Of a stretch of 64,000 nt of DNA, positions 16,878 through 26,065 are shown one piece after another. How positions within the stretch are numbered: position 1 is the stretch's first letter; each line of letters starts with the position of its first letter. Where the stretch lies: contig NZ_JBHSCZ010000001.1 of NCBI RefSeq assembly GCF_042651465.1, positions 806,001 through 870,000 of the forward strand, written 5' to 3'. The translations under genes and the position numbers were made by a program. The stretch comes from Ferruginibacter yonginensis. GTDB taxonomy: Bacteria > Bacteroidota > Bacteroidia > Chitinophagales > Chitinophagaceae. The notes below the pieces were generated by a model. It was given only the letters and a program-made list of their open reading frames with translations. It had not been told where the DNA came from and made no database searches.

Positions 16878-17888
16878 GTGTCACTCACTTCAACATTTAA
16901 AACATTATTCATCTTTTTTTGCAGCACACTGCCCTATTTGAGGCTGTTTGCTCAAGTTGGTAATGTACCTGATTCAACTGCTGTAATAGATACTACGCAA
17001 ACAAAACCCAATTTAATTGTAAACAACAATACAACCTACCCTTTTAATAAAAAAAGAGTAAAAACAATTGCTATCGCAAATATTGCTGGGTACAGTGCTG
17101 CTATGGTTGGTTTGTATGCCGCTTGGTATAAAGATTATCCGCAGAGTAAGTTTCATACGTTTGATGATAACAGCGAATGGTTACAAATTGATAAAATTGG
17201 CCATGCCTATAGTGCTTATGCGGAAAGTAAAGCTAGTATGGAGTTATGGCGGTGGACGGGCATTAGCCGTAACAAACGCATTTTAATTGGTGGCTTTAGT
17301 GGTGCCTTTTACCAAACAGCTATTGAAACACTTGATGGCTTTAGTGCTGAATGGGGCTGGAGTTGGGGCGATTTTGCGGCTAATATTGCTGGTAGTGGTT
17401 TATTGGTGGCACAAGAGTTTGCTTGGGATGAACAACGCATACAGTTTAAATTTTCGTTTCACCGAAAAAAATACAACGATGCTACTTTAAATGCTAGAAG
17501 TAATGAAATATTTGGTAAAAGTGGCGCTGAACGATTTTTAAAAGATTATAACGGCCAAACCTATTGGCTCAGCACTACACTAAAACCTTTTTTTCCTAAA
17601 AGCAATATACCAGCTTGGTTGCAAGTGAGTATTGGCACCGGTGCCGAAGGTTTATTTGGGGCCAATAGTAATTATGATACTGATAAGCTAGGCAATGTAA
17701 CTTTTAATAGGCCCGATATTAAGCGGTACCGCCAATGGTATTTAGCACCCGATATTGATTTTACAAAAATTAAAACGAAAAAGAAAGGCGTAAAATTGCT
17801 TTTAAATATATTGAACATTGTAAAGTTCCCTACCCCATCATTAGAATATTCGAGAAACGGGTTTAAATTTAATTGGCTACATTTTTAA
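16878..17888 (+). CDS. DUF2279 family protein, probably envelope associated
   Basis: 336 residues with an N-terminal signal sequence (hydrophobic residues about 8-25). The DUF2279 core spans about 60-180: WLQIDKIGHAYSAYAESKAS, then GGFSGAFYQTAIETLDGFSAEWGWSWGDFAANIAGS, with small-residue-rich helices and conserved His, Glu and Asp. The C-terminal half is beta-rich. The family (related to the YfiM lipoprotein) has no established biochemical role. The start is GTG at 16878; no nearby ATG fits. Confidence 0.8.
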   Translation: MSLTSTFKTLFIFFCSTLPYLRLFAQVGNVPDSTAVIDTTQTKPNLIVNNNTTYPFNKKRVKTIAIANIAGYSAAMVGLYAAWYKDYPQSKFHTFDDNSEWLQIDKIGHAYSAYAESKASMELWRWTGISRNKRILIGGFSGAFYQTAIETLDGFSAEWGWSWGDFAANIAGSGLLVAQEFAWDEQRIQFKFSFHRKKYNDATLNARSNEIFGKSGAERFLKDYNGQTYWLSTTLKPFFPKSNIPAWLQVSIGTGAEGLFGANSNYDTDKLGNVTFNRPDIKRYRQWYLAPDIDFTKIKTKKKGVKLLLNILNIVKFPTPSLEYSRNGFKFNWLHF

Positions 17889-17945
17889 GTAGCAAGTAGG
17901 CATCATTTTGCTCCTTTGCTTATAAAATTAATGTAACAGCAGTTA

Positions 17946-18401
17946 TTATGATGCAATGTAAAAATTCTCTCTTGTTGGCCTTACCAATAAATCTTCTGAA
18001 GTAAAATTTAAAATGTGCTTGAGTAGTTGCTTTAATTTTTGAAAATTATCAGGCTTACACATGTAGTAGTTTGCACCTTTTTTATATACCTGGTCCATGG
18101 CTTCTTGCTGACAAGAAGTTGAAAAAATCACCACAGGTACATCTTTATAATTATCATCTTTCTTTAAATCTTCTAAACATTCCATACCATTTTTTACGGG
18201 CATGTTTAAATCTAAAAAAATTAAATGTGGTTTGGGTGGCGTATTTTCATCAAGTGATTGTAGCAGTAACTCACCATTATTGGCAGTAGTTAATTTTACC
18301 TCATTGTTCACTTCCATTAATGCCTCTTCAAACAATAAACGATCATCTGCATCGTCATCAGCTAAAAAAACAGAAAGCATTTCGTTGGAAACTGTACTCA
18401 T
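17946..18401 (-). CDS. Single-domain response regulator
   Basis: CheY-like receiver of 151 residues with no output domain. The acidic pair DDADD lies near residues 15-19, the phosphorylation-site aspartate in HLIFLDLNMP, a switch serine/threonine in VVIFSTS, and the conserved lysine in YYMCKPDNF. The LNMP variant and the overall form resemble regulators paired with histidine-kinase phytochrome or Rcp-type systems. No histidine kinase lies nearby, so its partner is unknown. Confidence 0.9.
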   Translation of the reverse strand: MSTVSNEMLSVFLADDDADDRLLFEEALMEVNNEVKLTTANNGELLLQSLDENTPPKPHLIFLDLNMPVKNGMECLEDLKKDDNYKDVPVVIFSTSCQQEAMDQVYKKGANYYMCKPDNFQKLKQLLKHILNFTSEDLLVRPTRENFYIAS

Positions 18402-18524
18402 TTTACAAAAATAACTGTTTACATTAATAATATTTGGTGATTTCTATTAATATAAAAATGTTACAAATAATTGACAATCAAATGTAAATATTTAATACAA
18501 CTTATATAATTATTTTAAAATATA

Positions 18525-19013
18525 TTACTCATTTATTATAGATGCACCCTTTACAACACCTTCATTAACAGTAACCACAATATGCTGTGCCGTTGTAGTA
18601 GCAACTGATAGGCCTACATAATTTAATGCCACAGGAAAAGTTTTATGCATCCGCTCAACCAACGCCAAAGTTTCTATTTGTGAAGGATGTTGATTTAGCA
18701 ATGACTCAATTGCATACATCATTGTTTTACCACTGTTTGCTACATCATCAATTAACAATATCGCTTTATTATGTAAGGCAATAGGCTCACTTAATGAAAT
18801 ATCAGTACAGCTTTTTTTATTAATAGTTAAAGCGATGGTATGTATGTTTCCTTTAAAATATTCTTTCAAATAATGGGCTATTTTATGAGCAATGTAAATA
18901 CCATTTTCCTTTATACCAATGATAATAATTTCGTTTTGGTGCAAATTACGTTCAGCAATTTCGAGTGCCATTCGGCGTAATTTTTTATCGGCAGTTGTTT
19001 CGGTTAAAATCAT
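18525..19013 (-). CDS. Phosphoribosyltransferase family protein (PyrR-like)
   Basis: 162 residues of the type I PRTase fold. The PRPP-binding loop reads ILLIDDVANSGKTM, and an upstream IIIGIKENGIYIA corresponds to the pyrophosphate loop. The size and the N-terminal motif resemble PyrR or bifunctional uracil PRTase-like proteins found widely in Bacteroidota, but whether it regulates pyrimidine genes or only salvages bases cannot be told. It is single-standing; the next gene, an iron-sulfur protein, is divergent. Confidence 0.82.
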   Translation of the reverse strand: MILTETTADKKLRRMALEIAERNLHQNEIIIIGIKENGIYIAHKIAHYLKEYFKGNIHTIALTINKKSCTDISLSEPIALHNKAILLIDDVANSGKTMMYAIESLLNQHPSQIETLALVERMHKTFPVALNYVGLSVATTTAQHIVVTVNEGVVKGASIINE

Positions 19014-19138
19014 ATTAGGTTAGCTGTTTTAAAAAGTAGCATTAAAGCAACATTACTTTTATTGATTCATAAAATTAAGTCCTTATGATTAATAATGAAA
19101 CTGTATTTACTATAACTTTACGCTATATAATTTAAACT

Positions 19139-20455
19139 ATGCATTACTTAGGTCAAATTGCGTTTGTGTTGTTGTTTGCTGCGGCAGTAGGCTTATTCAC
19201 CAAAAACATCACTCAAATTAGAAGAAATATTTTTTTGGGATTGCCTGAAAACTTAAACGATCAAAAATCGTTGCGTTGGAAAAACTTAATGTTATTAGCA
19301 TTAGGCCAAAAAAAGATGTTTAAAAATCCATTTGTGGCCATAATGCATTTAATTATTTATGCAGGTTTCATTATCATTAATATTGAAGTTTTAGAAATAT
19401 TGATTGATGGAATTGCAGGAACACACCGTATATTTTTTGAAACCTTAGGTAGTTTTTACACATTTGCTATTAACTTTTTTGAAATTTTAGCTTTTGGCGT
19501 AACAGCCGTATGTGTGGTGTTTTTAGCTAGAAGAAATATCATCAAACTAAAACGTTTTATCAGTAAAGATTTAAACGGATGGCCTCGTAGCGATGCCAAT
19601 TATATTTTGATCACTGAAATTGTGTTGATGGCATTGTTTTTAACCATGAACGCAACTGACAGTGCCCTACAACTCAAAGGTGCTGAGCATTACAAAGCAA
19701 CAGGCGACTTTGTAATTTCAGGCTTTATGGCACCTTGGTTTAGTGGTTTTTCTGTTGAAACACTTACCATTATTGAACGTAGTTGTTGGTGGTTGCATAT
19801 TACGGGCATTTTCATTTTCTTAAATTATTTACCTTACAGCAAACACTTGCATGTAATACTAGCTTTCCCTAACGCATATTATGCCCGTTTACAACCTGTA
19901 GGTGAAATGAACAACATGGTGCATGTACAAAATGAAGTAAAGTATATGATGCAACCAGAGTTAGCACCAACAGGTGAAGCTGCACCAATGAAATTTGGCG
20001 CTAAAGATATTTTTGATTTGAAGTGGAAAAATTTGTTAGATGCATACTCATGTACTGAATGTGGAAGGTGTTCAAGTGCATGCCCAGCAAATATGACAGG
20101 CAAATTATTGAGCCCACGTAAAATAATGATGAATACCAGAGATCGTTTAGAAGAAGTAGGTAAAAATATTGCAAAAAACGGCTCGTTTGTAGATGATGGT
20201 AAAACATTATTAAACGATTACATTACGGTTGAAGAATTGAGGGCTTGTACATCGTGTAATGCATGTGTTGAAGAATGTCCGGTAAGTATTAGCCCACTTG
20301 AAATTATTTTTGAACTACGCCGTAGTTTAATTATGGAAGATAGTAATGCACCACAAGAGTGGAATGGCATGTTTAGTAATATTGAAAATAATTATGCACC
20401 ATGGAAGTTAAGTCCTGATGAAAGAGACAAATGGGCAACAGAAATGAATGCTTAA
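19139..20455 (+). CDS. Membrane iron-sulfur oxidoreductase with two 4Fe-4S motifs
   Basis: 438 residues. The N-terminal half holds about five or six membrane helices resembling the haem/quinone-interacting subunit of heterodisulfide reductase or nitrate reductase gamma. The C-terminal half carries two ferredoxin-type clusters: CTECGRCSSACP near residues 304-315 and CTSCNACVEECP near 370-381. In many Bacteroidota this gene is followed directly by a CCG-domain iron-sulfur protein; here that partner lies at 27202, about 6.7 kb away. The likely role is electron transfer between a membrane pool and a cytoplasmic partner; the substrate is unknown. Confidence 0.87.
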   Translation: MHYLGQIAFVLLFAAAVGLFTKNITQIRRNIFLGLPENLNDQKSLRWKNLMLLALGQKKMFKNPFVAIMHLIIYAGFIIINIEVLEILIDGIAGTHRIFFETLGSFYTFAINFFEILAFGVTAVCVVFLARRNIIKLKRFISKDLNGWPRSDANYILITEIVLMALFLTMNATDSALQLKGAEHYKATGDFVISGFMAPWFSGFSVETLTIIERSCWWLHITGIFIFLNYLPYSKHLHVILAFPNAYYARLQPVGEMNNMVHVQNEVKYMMQPELAPTGEAAPMKFGAKDIFDLKWKNLLDAYSCTECGRCSSACPANMTGKLLSPRKIMMNTRDRLEEVGKNIAKNGSFVDDGKTLLNDYITVEELRACTSCNACVEECPVSISPLEIIFELRRSLIMEDSNAPQEWNGMFSNIENNYAPWKLSPDERDKWATEMNA

Positions 20456-20518
20456 AATACCCTCAATTGGGTATAAATTACAATACAACAAACAATACTT
20501 TTACCAAAACAAACCAAC

Positions 20519-21655
20519 ATGAAAAAAATATCAAAATTGTTATCAGCACTAGTTTTATTACTATGTTTATCAATAACAGTTAACGCTCAAAAAACAGCAA
20601 CAGAGTGGTACGATAAAGGTATTAGTTTAAAAGAAAAAGACCAGTTTAAAGAAGCACTTGAGGCATTCAAAAAATCAGCTGCTATAGATGATAAAAATGA
20701 TAAAACATTTTACCAATTAGGTTGGTGCCTTAATGAATTAGAAAATTATAACGAAGCAATAACTGCTCTTAAAAAAGCAACTGTTTTAACGCCTGATTAT
20801 AGTGCTGCATATTACGAGTTAGGTTATGCTTACAAAAACCAGCAAAAATACAACGACGCTATTGTTAGTTATAAAAAATTTATTGAATTAGAAGGCGAAG
20901 ACCCAAGTGGCTACAAACAATTAGCTTTAATTTATAATAAGGTTGATAAAATTGAAGATGCGATTGAAACATTTAAATCAGCTTATTTTTATGATGCGGA
21001 AGATAGTGATTTACCATTTTATATTGGTTATGATTATAATGAATTAGGCAAATACGACGAAGCCATTACTTGGTTAAATAAAGCAAACGCTATTAAAGAA
21101 GAGTTTGAAACTTTTTATGAACTAGGCTTTGCTTATTACAGTTTAAAGAAAAATAATGAAGCGGTTGAAGCTTACAATAAATCGATTGCAATAAAACCAA
21201 ATGCCACTGCTTACACTGGTTTGGGTGATGTATACAGGAGAAATTTTGACCCAATTAAAGTTGAAGAAAGCATAGAAGCTTATCAAAAAGCTATTACCTT
21301 AAACCCAAATGCTGGGGGCGCTTACTACGGTTTGGGTTGGCTTTATAACGATACCCAAAAATATAAAGATGCAATTCAACCACTTAAAAAAGCACTCGAT
21401 ATCAACAAAAACAACAGCTCTGCTTACAGTGAATTAGGGTATGCTTATTACATGACAGACAATAATGATGATGCTTTAAAAACTTTAGAAAAAGGCATTG
21501 AAATTGACAAAGAAAATGCCCTTTGCTATTATTACAAAGGCTTTGTATTTGTTGACCAAAAAAAGAAAAAAGAAGCAACTGCTGTTCAAAACGAATTAGC
21601 TAAACTTGATAAAGATTTAGCCAGTAAATTGCTTGAAAAAATAAACAAATTGTAA
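20519..21655 (+). CDS. Secreted TPR-repeat protein
   Basis: 378 residues with a signal peptide (residues 1-23, ending VNAQ) followed by about ten tandem tetratricopeptide repeats covering the rest of the protein; repeated cores such as AYYELGYAYKNQQKYNDAI and AYYGLGWLYNDTQKYKDAI are obvious. It probably acts as a periplasmic protein-protein scaffold; the partner is unknown. It lies 63 bases after the iron-sulfur gene and is followed by a terminator. Confidence 0.85.
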   Translation: MKKISKLLSALVLLLCLSITVNAQKTATEWYDKGISLKEKDQFKEALEAFKKSAAIDDKNDKTFYQLGWCLNELENYNEAITALKKATVLTPDYSAAYYELGYAYKNQQKYNDAIVSYKKFIELEGEDPSGYKQLALIYNKVDKIEDAIETFKSAYFYDAEDSDLPFYIGYDYNELGKYDEAITWLNKANAIKEEFETFYELGFAYYSLKKNNEAVEAYNKSIAIKPNATAYTGLGDVYRRNFDPIKVEESIEAYQKAITLNPNAGGAYYGLGWLYNDTQKYKDAIQPLKKALDINKNNSSAYSELGYAYYMTDNNDDALKTLEKGIEIDKENALCYYYKGFVFVDQKKKKEATAVQNELAKLDKDLASKLLEKINKL

Positions 21656-21675
21656 ATGCTGAAATATTTTATAAA

Positions 21676-21705
21676 AAAGCCCATCACAAAATGATGGGCT
21701 TTTTA
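21676..21705. terminator. Bidirectional rho-independent terminator
   Basis: GCCCATCA pairs with TGATGGGC (stem 21679-21699), extended by A/T pairs on both sides and ending in TTTTT. It separates the TPR gene from the convergent LysE gene. Confidence 0.85.
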
Positions 21706-21716
21706 TTTACATCTTT

Positions 21717-22385
21717 TTACAATGCTTGTTTCTTTTTAAAATTAGAAATAGCATCTTTCTTAGTGAGCATCTTAAATAATTGTATCAATGCAGTAATTGT
21801 AAAAATGCCCCCTATTATCCAGTTTATGTACTGTTGACTATTACCAATTTTTTCTACTAAATATTTGCCACCAAAAATAAATACTGCATTACCCATTAGT
21901 GTACCTAAACCAATACCAACAATGTAACTGTTGTATTGTGATGGTGATGGCGCTAAAATTTTTTTCTGAAATAGTACTGTACTCCAACCAAACCAAAAAG
22001 GTATTTGAACAGGGTTTATTGCACACATAAACATACCTAATAAAAACCGATGCATATTGTTATTGAGCACCACATTTTTTGAAGCACCATCACCTTTCAT
22101 TGCTGCTAAAAAACTACCTACTGCCAATGCTATGATGATGCCTAAAGTGATCCACTCTAAAATTTTCATTAACCGTTGTTGTTTCATAATCCAATCAATA
22201 CCAATTAATGAAAACCGTACATAAATCATTTCAACAATTAATGACCCAACTGAAAACAATAAAGCATTGTAAATACCTTCATATATACCAATTTGCATAG
22301 CTGCCACATTTAAAGTACCTAACGGCAGCGACCCTAAAAAACTGATTCCCAATCCCCAACAAAAAACTTTAATTAATTTTTGCAT
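21717..22385 (-). CDS. LysE family translocator
   Basis: Six-helix inner-membrane exporter of the LysE/RhtB superfamily, 222 residues from the ATG at 22385 (a TTG at 22397 is an alternative). Seen: the first-helix motif SLPLGTLNVAAMQIGI, which matches the family's G-P-x-x-x-x glycine/proline-rich start, and later CAINPVQIPFWFGWS. Members export amino acids or other small molecules. It lies 12 bases downstream of the YceI gene on the same strand, so the two are likely co-transcribed. Substrate unknown. Confidence 0.85.
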   Translation of the reverse strand: MQKLIKVFCWGLGISFLGSLPLGTLNVAAMQIGIYEGIYNALLFSVGSLIVEMIYVRFSLIGIDWIMKQQRLMKILEWITLGIIIALAVGSFLAAMKGDGASKNVVLNNNMHRFLLGMFMCAINPVQIPFWFGWSTVLFQKKILAPSPSQYNSYIVGIGLGTLMGNAVFIFGGKYLVEKIGNSQQYINWIIGGIFTITALIQLFKMLTKKDAISNFKKKQAL

Positions 22386-22397
22386 AACTATTTGCAA

Positions 22398-22934
22398 TTA
22401 TAATGCTTTTGCAAAAGCATTAATACTAATTTTTACTTTATTTGAAAGTACAGCACTACTACCCCCTACGCCAAATGTTTGTCTATTTATTGTGAAACCA
22501 CCTGTTAAAAATATACCGTCATTTTTTTGCGTTACTACAAATGGAAACTCAACAGCAACCGTTTTATTCTTAATAGTTAGGTTACCTTTTAAAATGTAAT
22601 GATGCGGCTGGGTGGTTGCTAAAATTTGTGTGCTCACCAATTGCATGGTAGGATAATTTGCTACATCAAAATAATCTTCTTTTTTTAAATGTTGGTCACG
22701 GGCTTTATTATCAGTATCAATAGTAGCTACTTGTAAGGTTACATTAACTGTTGCGTAACCCAATAATTGCGGATTTAAATTGATAAAACCATTTATACCA
22801 CCAATATCGCCACCGGTATTGATACCAAAGTTTTTAATTTCAAAATGGCATTTACTAGCTTCATTAACCAATTGGTATTTTTGACCAAATGCCTGTAAGC
22901 AACAGCAACAAATAATACACATCACAAATTTCAT
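22398..22934 (-). CDS. YceI family periplasmic lipid-binding protein
   Basis: 178 residues from the ATG at 22934 (MKFVMCIICCCC), giving a signal peptide that ends AFGQ; a longer frame to 22967 is less likely. The lipocalin-like YceI fold is supported by FEIKNFGINTGGDIGGINGFINL, the KARDQHLKKEDYFDVANYPTM motif, and a C-terminal beta-rich half. Known relatives bind long polyisoprenoid or fatty chains. It is divergent from the polyketide synthase gene at 23123 and shares its upstream region. Confidence 0.88.
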   Translation of the reverse strand: MKFVMCIICCCCLQAFGQKYQLVNEASKCHFEIKNFGINTGGDIGGINGFINLNPQLLGYATVNVTLQVATIDTDNKARDQHLKKEDYFDVANYPTMQLVSTQILATTQPHHYILKGNLTIKNKTVAVEFPFVVTQKNDGIFLTGGFTINRQTFGVGGSSAVLSNKVKISINAFAKAL

Positions 22935-23050
22935 AACCTCAATTTTTAAAATGTAAAGTAACTCCAAAAAGCGTAACCACTAAAAAATCGTTTAAGGTGC
23001 ATATATCGTACATTGTAGTACCATTATTTTGTGGCACGTTTCATGTACCT

Positions 23051-23121
23051 CTTGCAATAACATTATTGTGTGTTGCAAGTAAACACTGTTCATCAATATT
23101 AAAGTTTATACAAATAACTTT
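23051..23121. promoter_or_regulatory. Inverted repeats upstream of the type III PKS gene
   Basis: CTTGCAA at 23051-23057 is inverted as TTGCAAG at 23073-23079, and AAAGTT at 23101-23106 is inverted as AACTTT at 23116-23121, directly ahead of the start codon. They lie in the 188-base divergent region between YceI and the PKS. They are possible operators or RNA hairpins; no adjacent regulator gene is present. Confidence 0.3.
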
Positions 23122-23122
23122 A

Positions 23123-24241
23123 ATGAAAGATTATAAAAATTATACTTTGAGTAATATAGTTTCCATAGCAACCGGCGTACCAGCGTACAAACATTTACAG
23201 AAAGATTTATTCAATTTTGCTGATGCCACTTTTAATAGCAACGAACAAGACAGTAGAAAACTTCGTTTTTTATACAACCAAAGCGGTATAGCATATCGCC
23301 ATTCTATTATAAAAGATTTTTGTGTACCAGCAAGTGAACGCAATTTTTTTTCATTAGAAGATGGCAAAACCCAAGTACCAGATATTGCACAACGCATGGC
23401 ATTGTATAACCAATTTGCAGCGCCACTTTCAGTGAAAGTAATTGAAGATTGTATTGCACCTTTCATCAATAAAAATGATATTACACACCTCATTACCGTG
23501 AGTTGTACGGGTATGAGTGCTCCAGGGTTAGATTTACAAATTATGGAAGCAATGGATTTGCCGAATAACATTGTAAGAACATCCATCAATTTTATGGGTT
23601 GTTATGCTGCCATACATGGTATGAGATTGGCCGATGCTTTTTGTAAAACCAACCCTAATGCCAATGTAGTAGTTGTTTGTACAGAATTTTGTACGCTCCA
23701 TTTTCAATCTGCTTACACAGTTGATAATTTAACAGCTTCACTTTTATTTGCTGATGGTTGTGCTGCCTTTTTAATGCAAGCACAACATCAACACAAGGGC
23801 TTACAACTACAAAATTTTTATGCAGAAGTTAGTTTTAAAGGTAAAAAAGATATGGCTTGGGAACTATCACCCACAGGTTTTTTAATGACCTTGAGTGGCT
23901 ACATTCCCGAACTTGTAAAAGCCGATTTTGATAAACTAGTAACCAATGCACTACAAAAAAGTAACTTAACAAAAAAAGATGTTACACAATGGTGTGTTCA
24001 CCCTGGCGGTAAAAAAATATTGCAGAGTATTGAAGATAGTATGCACTTGCAAAATACAGCATTACAATTTTCTTATGATGTATTGAATGATTACGGCAAC
24101 ATGAGCTCTCCCACAATTTTGTTTGTATTAAAAAAGATTTTAGAAAATTTACAACAAACAAATGCCACAAATGAAACTATATTTGGTGCAGCATTTGGGC
24201 CAGGCTTAACAATGGAAACCTTCACTGCAACTTATGGTTAA
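23123..24241 (+). CDS. Type III polyketide synthase (chalcone/stilbene synthase-like)
   Basis: Homodimeric ketosynthase that extends an acyl-CoA starter with malonyl-CoA and cyclises it. From the ATG at 23123 it has 372 residues, the family's normal length; upstream in-frame starts lack homologous sequence. The catalytic triad is visible: Cys160 in SINFMGCYAA, His293 in CVHPGGKKIL, Asn326 in DYGNMSSPT. THLITVSCTGMSAPGLD is the conserved strand before the active site. The methyltransferase overlaps its end by eight bases, and a flavoprotein follows, as in srsABC-type phenolic-lipid clusters. The product is inferred to be an alkylresorcinol or alkylpyrone. Confidence 0.92.
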   Translation: MKDYKNYTLSNIVSIATGVPAYKHLQKDLFNFADATFNSNEQDSRKLRFLYNQSGIAYRHSIIKDFCVPASERNFFSLEDGKTQVPDIAQRMALYNQFAAPLSVKVIEDCIAPFINKNDITHLITVSCTGMSAPGLDLQIMEAMDLPNNIVRTSINFMGCYAAIHGMRLADAFCKTNPNANVVVVCTEFCTLHFQSAYTVDNLTASLLFADGCAAFLMQAQHQHKGLQLQNFYAEVSFKGKKDMAWELSPTGFLMTLSGYIPELVKADFDKLVTNALQKSNLTKKDVTQWCVHPGGKKILQSIEDSMHLQNTALQFSYDVLNDYGNMSSPTILFVLKKILENLQQTNATNETIFGAAFGPGLTMETFTATYG

Positions 24242-24926
24242 TGTAACTTACAGGTCAACACAAACCGAAATTTTAGATGAACCTCATCTTCCTTTCGAAG
24301 ATGTTATTCAGTGTATGAAGGAATTAAATAGCATCAACACTTTATTAGGCGGACATGCTATTACAAAAGTTGCAGTAAAACAATTTCTAAAAAACAATTC
24401 AAATAAGCCTATTCAAATTTGTGAAATTGGTTGTGGTGGTGGCGATAATTTAGCTGCCATTGATAGCATAAAAAATAAACCAACTACAACCTATATTGGT
24501 ATTGATTTAATTGAAGCTTGTACTGCATTTGCAGCATCGCAATACCCACAACTACCAGCAAAATGGATAGCCAGCGATTATAGCAAAGTAATATTCGAAA
24601 AAAAGCCTACCCTCATTTTTTCATCGCTTTTTTGTCATCATTTTAGCGACGAGCATTTGGTTACCATGTTGCAATGGATGTATCATAACAGTGAACAAGG
24701 TTTTTTTATAAACGATTTGCAACGGCACCCCATTGCTTATCATCTTATTAAATGGCTTACAAAAATATTTTCAAAGTCGTACATGGTAAAAAATGATGGA
24801 CCAATTTCTGTAACCAGAGGATTTAAAAGAAAAGAATGGGAAATACTTTTTCAAAAAGCAGGCATTCAACAATACAAAATTCATTGGAAATGGGCTTTTA
24901 GGTATTTAATTATTTGTAAAAAATAA
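24234..24926 (+). CDS. SAM-dependent methyltransferase of the polyketide cluster
   Basis: 230-residue class I methyltransferase. SAM motif I reads ICEIGCGGGDNLAAI (residues about 62-76), followed by the acidic IGIDLIEAC. Residues about 120-160 (SSLFCHHFSDEHLVTML) match the UbiE-type family. It overlaps the PKS gene by eight bases and the flavoprotein gene by one base, so translation is coupled. By analogy with SrsB it would O- or C-methylate the polyketide phenol; this is inference. Confidence 0.88.
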   Translation: MVNVTYRSTQTEILDEPHLPFEDVIQCMKELNSINTLLGGHAITKVAVKQFLKNNSNKPIQICEIGCGGGDNLAAIDSIKNKPTTTYIGIDLIEACTAFAASQYPQLPAKWIASDYSKVIFEKKPTLIFSSLFCHHFSDEHLVTMLQWMYHNSEQGFFINDLQRHPIAYHLIKWLTKIFSKSYMVKNDGPISVTRGFKRKEWEILFQKAGIQQYKIHWKWAFRYLIICKK

Positions 24927-26065
24927 TGGAAACAATCGTATACGATACCGCAATTATTGGTGGTGGTTTAGCCGGATTGAACCTTTCCATTCAATTGGCT
25001 CAGCAAGGTTACAACGTAGTACTATTTGAAAAAGAAACTTACCCTTATCACAAAGTTTGTGGTGAATATATTAGCTTAGAAAGTTGGCATTTTCTTAATA
25101 ACGAAATTGGTATTCCATTAGAAACAATGGATTTGCCGATCATAAAAAAACTATGGGTAACCAGCCCTAACGGCAGCGCTTTACATGCACCATTACAATT
25201 GGGAGGTTTTGGTATTAGTAGGCATAAGTTAGATTTTGAATTGAAACAATTAGCCATACAAAAAGGTGTGCATTTGTTAGATGATTGTAAGGCAACAGAT
25301 GTAATTTTTAACGACGAACTATTTACCATACACACAAGCAAAGGTATTTTTAAAAGTAAAGTTTGTGCCGGCTCATGGGGCAAGCGCAGCAATATTGATG
25401 TAAAATGGAAACGACCGTTTCTCTCAAAAACATCAAGCAGGCTCAATAATTATGTTGGCATAAAATACCATGTCACCATGGATTTTCCTGATGATGTAAT
25501 TGCCTTACATAATTTTAAAGATGGGTACTGTGGTATGTCAAAAATTGAAGATGGCAAATATTGTGTTTGTTATTTAACCAAAGCAACCAACCTTAAAAAA
25601 GCAGGTAATTCAATTGAAAAAGCGGAACAACTGATTTTATCTGAAAATCCACATCTTAAACATACTTTTCAAAACATGAAAAAATTGTACGATGCACCGC
25701 TATCCATATCACAAGTAAGTTTTAGTAAAAAGGCGAATGTTGAAAATCATGTACTCATGTTAGGTGATGCCGCTGGTATGATTACGCCTTTATGTGGCAA
25801 CGGTATGAGCATGGCCATGCATGGCTCAAAATTAGCAGCGCAAGCTATATCAAGTTTTTTAAAGGGTAATGTTACAAGAGCCACTATGGAACTGCAATAC
25901 AGCAGCAACTGGCGTAAACAATTTGCTACTCGTTTAGCAACAGGTAAAACCGTTCAATATTTATTCGGCCGAAAATTAGTAACCAATATTTTAGTGAATT
26001 GTATGAAGCGTAGTAAGCGACTTACGCAATATTTAATTAGTCTTACCCACGGCAAACCTTTTTAG
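24926..26065 (+). CDS. FAD-dependent monooxygenase/reductase of the polyketide cluster
   Basis: 379-residue flavoprotein of the geranylgeranyl-reductase / aromatic hydroxylase superfamily. The N-terminal Rossmann motif AIIGGGLAGLNLSIQLA has Gly12, Gly14 and Gly17; a CGEYIS stretch follows near residue 45; the second FAD motif reads LMLGDAAGMITPLCGNGMSMAM (residues about 274-295). It probably hydroxylates or reduces the polyketide, as SrsC does for alkylresorcinols (inference). Third gene of the coupled trio; its stop overlaps the convergent ATP-grasp gene by four bases. Confidence 0.87.
   Translation: METIVYDTAIIGGGLAGLNLSIQLAQQGYNVVLFEKETYPYHKVCGEYISLESWHFLNNEIGIPLETMDLPIIKKLWVTSPNGSALHAPLQLGGFGISRHKLDFELKQLAIQKGVHLLDDCKATDVIFNDELFTIHTSKGIFKSKVCAGSWGKRSNIDVKWKRPFLSKTSSRLNNYVGIKYHVTMDFPDDVIALHNFKDGYCGMSKIEDGKYCVCYLTKATNLKKAGNSIEKAEQLILSENPHLKHTFQNMKKLYDAPLSISQVSFSKKANVENHVLMLGDAAGMITPLCGNGMSMAMHGSKLAAQAISSFLKGNVTRATMELQYSSNWRKQFATRLATGKTVQYLFGRKLVTNILVNCMKRSKRLTQYLISLTHGKPF

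Noticed and set aside
23140..23589. 149-codon minus-strand frame inside the type III PKS gene
   Set aside because: Antisense to the region coding for the conserved PKS N-terminal half; no motif.
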